Origin: Planctomycetota bacterium
GTDB lineage: Bacteria > Planctomycetota > UBA1135 > GCA-002748355
DNA length: 64,000 bases
Reading direction: 5' to 3'
Assembly (NCBI GenBank): GCA_027021385.1
Contig: JALUUL010000086.1
Coordinates: 62,001-126,000 of the forward strand
In this document: positions 57,303 to 64,000 of the stretch, in pieces
Layout of the letters: each line of letters begins with the position of its first letter
How positions within the stretch are numbered: position 1 is the stretch's first letter
The notes under the pieces: generated by a model
Databases searched by the model: none
Told to the model about the DNA's origin: nothing
The model's input: only the letters and a program-made list of their open reading frames with translations
Translations under genes and position numbers: made by a program

Positions 57303-57322
57303 GGGCCGGCCTTTACCGGCCC
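57303..57322 (+). terminator. Hairpin between the secreted ORF and the TolC gene
   Basis: GGGCCGG and CCGGCCC form a perfect 7-bp stem with loop CCTTTA, in the 148-base gap before the TolC-family gene. No T-tract. It may reduce read-through or stabilise processed mRNA. Confidence 0.4.
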
Positions 57323-57399
57323 CCCTCCCGGGGCTCGCGTTTCCGTGCGCGGACTTCGGGTGCCGTTCGGGAAAACAGGGATCGCAGCGATTGGAAGAA

Positions 57400-58857
57400 A
57401 TGATGAAGACCGCATGGCCATTGCATGCGGGAGTGGCCGGAGGCTTTTTTCTCCTTGGTTTGGGCGGTTGTTTCGCCTCCAGGGCGGAGATCTCTTCGGA
57501 CCTTCCCTTCCCCGCCGCCTGGCGGGCTCTCGAGATGAACGTAGAGACTCCCCGGACTCCGGGCGGGGAACCGGTCCGGCCCGCGGAGGCCTGGACCTTG
57601 GATCGTCTCCTCACCCGGCTCGTCCGTGCGAATCGTGATCTCGCCTCGGCCTTCGAGGCCTGGAAGGCCGCGGAATCGGGGACGAAGGCCGCGGGTTGGC
57701 TTCCCGAGCCGCAGGCGATGGTCGGGGCCTTCCTGGAGCCCGTCGAGACGAGGGTGGGTCCCCAGCGCTGGAATCTACGTCTCGCGCAGAAGATCCCGCT
57801 GTCGCGGAGGCTCGACGCGGAAGAACGGGTCGCGGCCGCCCGGGCGGAAGCCGCGGGAGAGACCTTCCGGCAGAAGGCGCTCGACGCCCTGGCCAAGCTC
57901 CGGGACGCCCTGGCGGAACTCGAGTTCGTGCGGCGTTCGATCGAGATCGAACGATCCAATATGGGGCTCCTGCGGGATTGGCTCCGTGTGATCGAGGCGA
58001 GGTACCGGGTCGACCGCAACGCCCACGCCGACCTCGTCAGGGTCCAGGTGGAGATCGGCAAACTGGAGGACAGGATCGAACAGCTCCGTGAGTTCGAGGT
58101 CGTCCGCCTCGCGGCCGTCAATTCGCTTCTCGACCTGCCTTCCGCGACCCCGATCCGACTCGCCTTCGACCCCCTCTCGGATGACGAGGATCTCGAGAAG
58201 CCGAAGGAGCTTCCGGAGCTGGAAAAGGAGGTCGAGGAATCCCATCCGGCCCTCTCCGAGGTCCGCGCCCTCGAGGAAGCTGCGAAGGCCCAGGTGGATT
58301 TGGCTCACAGCACCCGGATTCCCGACCTGGAAGTAGCCCTGCGTTATCTCGTGACCGGGGACGCCCGAACCTCCGGGGTCTCCGGGAGCGGGGACGATCC
58401 GCTCGCCCTCGAACTCGGAATGCGCCTGCCGATCCAGGGAGGACGATACTCGGCGCTCGAACGGCAGGCCGAGCGGATCCGCCGGAGTCTCCATGAGCGC
58501 TTGTTCGAGACCCGCAACCGTCTTCGCCTGGACCTCCGCTCGGCCCACTTCCGCTTCATGGACGGCAGGAGGAGGGAGGGCCTCTACCGGAAGGTTCTCC
58601 TTCCGAAGGCGAAGGAATCGGTCCAGGTCAGCCTGGCCGCCTTTCGCGCCAACAAACAGAGTTTTCTCGAGTTGCTGGATGCCCAACGGATCCAACTCGA
58701 TTTCGAACTCGCCCTCGAACGTGCTCGGGCGGACCGGGCCAAGGGGGCGGCTCTTCTCCATGCCTTGACAGGTGGACGCAGCTTCGCTCCGAAGGTCAAG
58801 AGCCGCGGAGATGCGGGGGGAGGGAGTGACGGAAATTCCAAGGAGTCGGGACGATGA
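57400..58857 (+). CDS. Outer-membrane efflux lipoprotein (TolC/CusC-like)
   Basis: 485 residues. A lipobox (LLGLGGC, lipid-attached Cys near residue 23) follows a hydrophobic signal. Two adjacent ATGs, 57400 and 57403, are behind GGAAG. The body is a long Leu/Ala/Arg-rich alpha-helical outer-membrane factor with two similar halves (for example EAWKAAESGTKAAGWLPEPQAMVG and PALSEVRALEEAAKAQVDLAHS). It would form the outer tunnel for the RND pump encoded next, coupled by ATGA overlap. CusC/CzcC role is inferred from position. Confidence 0.85.
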   Translation: MMKTAWPLHAGVAGGFFLLGLGGCFASRAEISSDLPFPAAWRALEMNVETPRTPGGEPVRPAEAWTLDRLLTRLVRANRDLASAFEAWKAAESGTKAAGWLPEPQAMVGAFLEPVETRVGPQRWNLRLAQKIPLSRRLDAEERVAAARAEAAGETFRQKALDALAKLRDALAELEFVRRSIEIERSNMGLLRDWLRVIEARYRVDRNAHADLVRVQVEIGKLEDRIEQLREFEVVRLAAVNSLLDLPSATPIRLAFDPLSDDEDLEKPKELPELEKEVEESHPALSEVRALEEAAKAQVDLAHSTRIPDLEVALRYLVTGDARTSGVSGSGDDPLALELGMRLPIQGGRYSALERQAERIRRSLHERLFETRNRLRLDLRSAHFRFMDGRRREGLYRKVLLPKAKESVQVSLAAFRANKQSFLELLDAQRIQLDFELALERARADRAKGAALLHALTGGRSFAPKVKSRGDAGGGSDGNSKESGR

Positions 58858-61283
58858 AACTTTCCAAAATCTTTCACGGCGATCGGATGAACCTCGCGGC
58901 CGGCATCTTCCTCGGGGCGATGTTCGGAATCGCGGCAGGGGTCCTGTTCGGTTTCGAGTTCGCTCCCTTAAGGCCGATGGACATGAAGGCCGGAGGGAGC
59001 GGAAAGGCCGAGAGCCGGCCGGCCGAGGAGGCGAAGACCGAGGTCTGGACCTGTTCGATGCATCCGAAGGTCCGCCTCGACCGTCCCGGAAAATGCCCAA
59101 TCTGCGGGATGGAGCTGATTCCGGCGGACTCCGGGGGAAGCGGGGTCCTGTCGCTCAGCGAGTCGGGCATGGCGCTGGCCGAGGTCAAGACCGTCAAGGC
59201 CGAGAAACGGAAGGTCGAGACATCGGTCAACCTCGTGGGAAAAGTCGTCGTCGACGAGACCCGGGTCCACGCCGTCACGGCCTGGGTTCCGGGGAGAATC
59301 GACCGCCTCTACGTGGACTTCACCGGGACGACCGTGAGGAAGGGCGACCATCTCGCCCTGCTCTACAGCCCAGAACTTATCGCCGCCCAGCAGGAATACC
59401 TCTCGGTGTTGGAGTCCCTTGGCGAGGTCAGTGGAGACCAGAGTCCCGTCGTGCGACGGTCCTCGGAAAACTCGGTCCGCGCCGCCCGAGACAAGCTTCT
59501 CCTCCTCGGGATGGACGAGGCCTGGATTCGTTCCCTCGAAAAGAGGGGGGCTCCCGAGGACCATGCGCTGATCCGGTCCGAATACGACGGTCTGGTCCTC
59601 AGGAAACGCGTCGATATCGGGGACTACGTCAAGACCGGGGAGACCCTGTTCGACGTCGCCGATCTCGGGCAGATCTATGTCCACCTCCTCGCGTACGAAC
59701 GGGATCTTGCGATGCTGCGTTACGGCCAGGAAGTCGAGGTCATGGCCGAGGCGCTTCCCGGCAAGATCTTCCTTGGACGGATCAGTCTCTTGAACCCCGT
59801 CCTCGACGAGAAAACGAGGACCCTGGCTCTCCGAGTGGTCCTCCAGAATCCGCGATTGGAGCTGCGGCCGGGGATGTTCGTCCGCGCGCGGGTCCATGTC
59901 GCCCTGGATGCGAAGGGCGAGGTCGTCGGTGAGGACTATTCGAGTTCCTTCATCTGCTCGATGCACCCCGAGATCATCCGGAAGGGGCCCGGCGATTGTC
60001 CGATCTGCGGGATGCAACTGGTCCAGGGGCGGGAACTCGGGCTGACTCCCCCGCTCGAGAACGGGGATCCTCTGACAGTGCCGGCTTCGGCCGTTCTCTA
60101 TACCGGAAAGCGGAGCGTCGTCTGGGTCCGCCTTCCGGGCGAGGAGCCTAAGTTCGTCGCGAAGGAGGTCTTGCTCGGACCGAGAGCGGGAGACAGGGTC
60201 ATCATTCTCGATGGCCTGATGGCCGGCGAACTCGTCGTGACCGAGGGAGCTTTCAAGCTCGATTCCGAAGCCCAGTTGCGGGCGCTGCCCGCGATGATGG
60301 AACCCAAAGAGATGAAGGGCCACAAGGAGGCGCCGAAAGACGAGGCCCCGAAGGTCGTCGGGAGACCGTTGCGTCCGGAGGAGAGGGGCCCCTGCATCAG
60401 GGTCTACCTCGAAGCCCAGGACGCCCTGTTCCGGGATGACAAGGAAGGAGCGAGGAAGGCGCTGGCGCGCCTGGCCGGGATGGCGGAAGGGAGTTCCGCG
60501 GCCCTTGCGCTCCGAAAGGTCGGCGCGGATTCCTCCCTGGAGGACCTGAGGGCCGCGTTCCGGGACCTGGGGAACGCCCTCCTCGAGCAGGAGTCGGAAC
60601 TGGACGGAGTCCTCGAAGGGCTCGTCCGGGCCCATTGCCCGATGGCCTTCGGAGGGAAGGGAGCCGACTGGCTCCAACTCGGGACGAAGGTCAAGAACCC
60701 CTGGTACGGGACGAAGATGCCTTCCTGCGGGAACGTCGTCCGGCGCTATCGCGCTCCGGAAGCGGCTCCCGGGAAGAAGGCGCCCGGGAAGGAGACTCCA
60801 AGGAAGGAGACTCCAAGGAAGGAGGCCCCCCGGAAGGAGGATCCGGGGAAGGAGGATTCCGGGGAAGCCGGCCGGGATGCGCAGGCCCTGAAGCTCTACC
60901 TGCGTACCTGGCGGGCCCTGTCCTCCGATCGGAAGGACGAGGCGGAAACCCTCCTGCGGCTTCTCGCCGACAATCTGAAGGGGAGCCTGGCGGCTGCGAG
61001 CCTCGGCAAGGCTTTCCTCGGCGCTCCGAAGGGCGCGGTGCCGAAGGGGGTTCTTCTCGACGCTTTCCGGAGGCTTGGGCTCCATCTCGCCAGCCGGGGC
61101 GCCGCTCTGGCGGCCGATATCCCGGGGCTCGTCCGTGCGCATTGCCCGATGGCTTTCGACGGGAAGGGGGCGGATTGGTTGCAGATCGGTGAGGGGATCC
61201 GGAATCCGTACTACGGTTCGGACATGCTGGGCTGCGGGAGTGTCGTCGAGCGATACGGAAAGAAGAAGGGGTCCGACCGATGA
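58854..61283 (+). CDS. cusB: CusB-like periplasmic adaptor with duplicated C-terminal domains
   Basis: 809 residues, unusually long for a membrane fusion protein (about 400). N-terminal membrane anchor (residues about 13-33), heavy-metal-binding motif CSMHP...CPICGM at 67-85 and a second copy near 367-390; between them the RND adaptor core (GRIDRLYVDFTGTTVRKGDHLALLYSPEL). The C-terminal part carries two copies of a DUF3347-like domain (AHCPMAFGGKGADWLQ and AHCPMAFDGKGADWLQ, with the later SCG/GCG), joined by a Lys/Pro/Glu repeat linker (about 640-669). DUF3347 domains in CusB homologues are associated with Cu/Ag binding. Overlaps cusA by ATGA. Confidence 0.9.
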   Translation: MKLSKIFHGDRMNLAAGIFLGAMFGIAAGVLFGFEFAPLRPMDMKAGGSGKAESRPAEEAKTEVWTCSMHPKVRLDRPGKCPICGMELIPADSGGSGVLSLSESGMALAEVKTVKAEKRKVETSVNLVGKVVVDETRVHAVTAWVPGRIDRLYVDFTGTTVRKGDHLALLYSPELIAAQQEYLSVLESLGEVSGDQSPVVRRSSENSVRAARDKLLLLGMDEAWIRSLEKRGAPEDHALIRSEYDGLVLRKRVDIGDYVKTGETLFDVADLGQIYVHLLAYERDLAMLRYGQEVEVMAEALPGKIFLGRISLLNPVLDEKTRTLALRVVLQNPRLELRPGMFVRARVHVALDAKGEVVGEDYSSSFICSMHPEIIRKGPGDCPICGMQLVQGRELGLTPPLENGDPLTVPASAVLYTGKRSVVWVRLPGEEPKFVAKEVLLGPRAGDRVIILDGLMAGELVVTEGAFKLDSEAQLRALPAMMEPKEMKGHKEAPKDEAPKVVGRPLRPEERGPCIRVYLEAQDALFRDDKEGARKALARLAGMAEGSSAALALRKVGADSSLEDLRAAFRDLGNALLEQESELDGVLEGLVRAHCPMAFGGKGADWLQLGTKVKNPWYGTKMPSCGNVVRRYRAPEAAPGKKAPGKETPRKETPRKEAPRKEDPGKEDSGEAGRDAQALKLYLRTWRALSSDRKDEAETLLRLLADNLKGSLAAASLGKAFLGAPKGAVPKGVLLDAFRRLGLHLASRGAALAADIPGLVRAHCPMAFDGKGADWLQIGEGIRNPYYGSDMLGCGSVVERYGKKKGSDR
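60771..60860 (+). repeat. 15-base tandem repeat (6 units) in cusB
   Basis: Six imperfect 15-base units (core AGGAAGGAGACTCCA) at 60771, 60786, 60801, 60816, 60831 and 60846 encode pentapeptides GKKAP, GKETP, RKETP, RKEAP, RKEDP and GKEDS. They form the flexible linker between the two DUF3347-like domains. The number of copies could vary between strains. Confidence 0.8.
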
Positions 61284-64000
61284 CGGGAACGGAACCGGAA
61301 TACGCCCCATACGAGGAGCCGAAGGGCCCCCTCGCCTCGCTGATCAAGTTCTGCCTGCAGAACCGGTTGGCGGTCCTCCTCGTCACCCTGCTCGGGATCG
61401 CGGGGGGGATCTTCTACGCCCCCTTCGACTGGGATCTCGGCATCCCCCGGGACCCGGTTCCGGTCGATGCCCTCCCCGACACCGGGGAGAACCAGCAGAT
61501 CGTGTTTACGAGGTGGGACGGGCGTTCGCCCCAAGACGTCGAGGACCAGATCACCTATCCCTTGACGGTTTCCCTGATGGGGGTTCCCGGGGTCAAGACG
61601 ATCCGTTCGAACTCGATGTTCGGCTTCTCCTCGATCTATGTCATCTTCGAGGAGGAGATCGACTTCTACTGGTCCCGGAGTCGAATCCTCGAGAAGCTCG
61701 CGAGCCTTCCCTCCAGTCTCCTTCCGGAAGGGGTCAGGCCCGAACTCGGGCCCGATGCGACCGCCCTGGGTCAGGTCTACTGGTACACCCTCGAGGCCCA
61801 TGACGAGAAGGGGCGTCCGAGCCCGGCCTTCCGTCTCGATGAACTCCGTTCGATCCAGGACTTCCAGGTCCGTTACGCCCTCCTGGCCGTACCCGGGGTC
61901 TCGGAGGTCGCCTCGGTCGGCGGCTACGTCAAGGAGTACCAGGTCGACGTCGATCCGGACGCGCTCCGGGCGCATCACGTGACCCTGGATCAGGTCTACG
62001 ATGCGGTCAGGCGTTCGAATCTGGACGTCGGCGCCCGGACGATCGAAATGAACCGGGCCGAATACGTGATCCGCGGGCTCGGGTTCATCAAGAACCTGAA
62101 GGATCTCGAGGAGTCCGTCGTGAAGGCGGAAGGAGGGGTCGGGATCCGGTTGCGGGAACTCGGCAACGTCCATTTCGGCCCCGCGCTGCGCCGGGGCATG
62201 CTCGACAAGGACGGAGCCCAGGTCGTCGGCGGGGTCGTCGTCGCGAGGTACGGAGCCAACCCCCTCGCCGTGATCAAGGGGATCAAGGCCAAGCTGAAGG
62301 AGATCGAACCCGGGCTCCCCGAGCGTGTCGACGCCGACGGGAACAGGGTCAAGGTCGCCGTCGTCCCCTTCTACGACCGCACGGGGCTCATCTACGAGAC
62401 CCTCGGGACCCTGAACGAGGCCCTGGCCGAGGAGATCCTGATCACGATCCTCGTGGTTCTCATCATGGTTCTCCACCTCCGCTCGAGCCTCCTGATCTCG
62501 GCCCTGCTGCCGCTCGCGGTCCTTTTCACCTTCATCGCGATGCGATGGGGAGGAGTGGACGCGAACGTCGTCGCCCTCTCCGGGATCGCGATTGCGATCG
62601 GGACGCTCGTCGACATGGGGATCGTCCTGACCGAGAACATCCTGAAACGACTCGAGGAGGCCGACCCCGCTCTTCCCCGCTGGAAGGTCATCTGGTGGGG
62701 GGCCCACGAGGTCGGGAGCGCCGTCCTGACCTCGACGGCCACGACCGTCATCAGCTTCCTCCCCGTGTTCACGATGACCGCGGTCGAGGGGAAGATGTTT
62801 AAACCCCTCGCGTTCACGAAGACCTTCGCCCTCCTCTGCGCGGTCCTCATCGCGGTCGTTGTCCTCCCGGTCCTCGCGATGGCGGTCCTGGGGTTCCGCC
62901 CACGGGTCGTCAAGAAGGGAGGTCTTTCCCGGCTGTTCCGGATCGTCGCGAAGAACGCGAGCCTGCTCTCCGCCCTCGTCGTCGTCTGGTTCCTTGCAGG
63001 CGCCTGGGTCCCGCTGGGGGCCGAGCGCGGGACGATGCCGAACCTCTTCTTCACCGGCGGGCTCGTGCTTTCCCTGCTCTTCGTGTTCCGCATCTTCCAG
63101 TGGGCCTATCCGTTCTTCCTCGCCACCTTCCTTCGGACGGGGGCCCTCTTCCTGCTCGTTCCTCTTTCCCTTGCGGTCATGGGAGCGACGATCTGGCTGG
63201 GGTTCGACAAGACCCTCGGATGGTTGCCGGGCTTGATGCCGACGGAGACCCTGCAGAAAAGGGTCGCATCCCTCGGAAAGTCCTTCCCCGGGCTCGGAAA
63301 GGAGTTCCTGCCCAGATTCGACGAGGGCGCCTTCCTCTTCATGCCGACGACGATGCCGCACGCGGGCACCGAGGAGACCGTGGACGTCCTCGCCAAGCTC
63401 GACCGTCTGATCCGCTCGGTTCCCGAGGTCGAGTGGGCGGTCGGGAAGGCCGGCCGCGTCGAATCGGCCCTCGATCCCGCCCCGATCTCGATGATCGAGA
63501 CCGTCATCCAGTACAAACCCGAGTACCGGCTTGGAAAGTCGGGGCATCGGATCCGTTTTCGATACGACGAGGAGAAGGAGGAGTTCGTCCGGGACGCACA
63601 GGGGAATCTCATCCCCGACAGCGGTGGACGTCCGTTCCGCCAGTGGCGGAAACACATCAAGACGCCCCACGACATCTGGAACGAGATCCAGAAGGTCGCG
63701 AAGCTTCCCGGGACATCCTCCGCGCCTTACCTCCAGCCGATCGAAGCCCGGCTCGTGATGCTCCAGACCGGAATGCGGGCCCCCATGGGTGTCAAGGTGC
63801 AGGGGCCGGATCTCAAGACCGTCGAGAGGGTAGGGATCGAGATCGAACGCCTCCTGAAGGAGGTTCCGGAGATCCAGGCTTCCGCGGTCATCGCGGACCG
63901 GATTCTCGGAAAGCCCTACCTCGAGATCGAGTTGGACCGGGACGCTCTTTCCCGTTACGGGATCCCGATCCGGAAGGCCACCCAGGTCATCGAGGTCGCG
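61280..64000 (+). CDS. cusA: RND cation efflux pump CusA/CzcA-like, 3' end outside the window
   Basis: 907 codons are inside the window. Start ATG overlaps the cusB stop. Motifs: NRLAVLLVTLLGIAGG (helix 1), PVPVDALPDTGENQQIVFTRWDGRSPQDVEDQITYPL, and in the fourth helix GTLVDMGIVLTENILKRLEE (the HME-type GxxVDxxxxxxEN signature, about residues 441-460), closer to the Cu/Ag (CusA) than the Zn/Co form by its VD-x2-IV. The periplasmic region HIKTPHDIWNEIQKVAKLPG is typical of CusA. Proton-driven export across the envelope with CusB and the TolC-like protein. Confidence 0.93.
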   Translation, partial: MTGTEPEYAPYEEPKGPLASLIKFCLQNRLAVLLVTLLGIAGGIFYAPFDWDLGIPRDPVPVDALPDTGENQQIVFTRWDGRSPQDVEDQITYPLTVSLMGVPGVKTIRSNSMFGFSSIYVIFEEEIDFYWSRSRILEKLASLPSSLLPEGVRPELGPDATALGQVYWYTLEAHDEKGRPSPAFRLDELRSIQDFQVRYALLAVPGVSEVASVGGYVKEYQVDVDPDALRAHHVTLDQVYDAVRRSNLDVGARTIEMNRAEYVIRGLGFIKNLKDLEESVVKAEGGVGIRLRELGNVHFGPALRRGMLDKDGAQVVGGVVVARYGANPLAVIKGIKAKLKEIEPGLPERVDADGNRVKVAVVPFYDRTGLIYETLGTLNEALAEEILITILVVLIMVLHLRSSLLISALLPLAVLFTFIAMRWGGVDANVVALSGIAIAIGTLVDMGIVLTENILKRLEEADPALPRWKVIWWGAHEVGSAVLTSTATTVISFLPVFTMTAVEGKMFKPLAFTKTFALLCAVLIAVVVLPVLAMAVLGFRPRVVKKGGLSRLFRIVAKNASLLSALVVVWFLAGAWVPLGAERGTMPNLFFTGGLVLSLLFVFRIFQWAYPFFLATFLRTGALFLLVPLSLAVMGATIWLGFDKTLGWLPGLMPTETLQKRVASLGKSFPGLGKEFLPRFDEGAFLFMPTTMPHAGTEETVDVLAKLDRLIRSVPEVEWAVGKAGRVESALDPAPISMIETVIQYKPEYRLGKSGHRIRFRYDEEKEEFVRDAQGNLIPDSGGRPFRQWRKHIKTPHDIWNEIQKVAKLPGTSSAPYLQPIEARLVMLQTGMRAPMGVKVQGPDLKTVERVGIEIERLLKEVPEIQASAVIADRILGKPYLEIELDRDALSRYGIPIRKATQVIEVA

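Noticed and set aside
60771-60860. The cusB tandem repeat as a CRISPR-like or mobile repeat
   Set aside because: It keeps the reading frame and encodes a pentapeptide linker, so it is a coding microsatellite.
1-64000. tRNA, rRNA, CRISPR and insertion sequences
   Set aside because: I found no T-loop motif outside coding sequence, no rRNA core, no regular direct repeats with spacers and no transposase.

Overview
The window is a GC-rich, densely packed bacterial chromosome segment. I found no rRNA, tRNA, CRISPR array, insertion sequence or prophage. It reads as core chromosome: bacterial L13/S9 ribosomal proteins, SecG, the MEP isoprenoid pathway and Gram-negative envelope machinery (TolC-type outer-membrane lipoprotein, RND efflux pump). 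Several features suggest Planctomycetota or a related PVC lineage: paired membrane-anchored Ser/Thr kinases encoded beside an ECF sigma factor and a small Cys-containing zinc-finger-like partner, a GDAA-type Dxs, a secreted HEAT-like protein and a lysine-rich H1-like protein. The lineage is an inference from gene content, not a search result.

Layout. 1-8277 (+): folate genes pabB (5' end outside the window) and pabC, two secreted or membrane proteins of unknown function, then ispA-dxs-nadK and a low-molecular-weight phosphatase. 8282-10492 (-): Ski2/Mtr4-like helicase. 10723-13937 (+): a small protein, an FtsQ-like membrane protein, rplM-rpsI and yebC. 13940-23148 (+): a signalling block with a degenerate GGDEF protein, a helical-repeat/FHA-like protein, a membrane protein, two tandem kinases, an ECF sigma factor, a zinc-finger-like protein and a membrane coiled-coil protein. 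23218-28348 (+): aroF, tpiA, secG, yicC, gmk, coaC and the H1-like gene. 28450-36000: short transcription units on alternating strands (aldo-keto reductase, nnrE, grx-trxB, two lipoprotein/ABC genes, ispG-queD, a glycosyltransferase). 36233-46102 (+): HDOD protein, flippase, glycosyltransferase, topA, leucine-type dehydrogenase and copA. 46016-52141 (-): GT-C and GT4 glycosyltransferases, an archaeal-type methionine aminopeptidase, a probable gene remnant and a DinG-like helicase. 52145-55560 (+): lipoprotein, thioesterase, hflX and tag, with rlmN opposite. 56750-64000 (+): a probable Cu/Ag tripartite efflux operon headed by a frameshifted secreted ORF; cusA runs off the end.

How the genes work together. 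Many neighbours overlap by ATGA or GTGA, so translational coupling is common (pabB-pabC, nadK-phosphatase, kinase-kinase, sigma-zinc finger, ispG-queD, flippase-GT2, GT4-GT-C, cusC-cusB-cusA). Copper is handled twice, by a CopA P-type ATPase at the inner membrane and by a Cus-like pump across the envelope. Three isoprenoid genes (ispA, dxs, ispG) lie at two sites. The block most likely to be an undescribed system is 13940-23148, where kinases, an FHA-like candidate phosphopeptide reader, a degenerate cyclase and an alternative sigma factor sit on one strand with short gaps.
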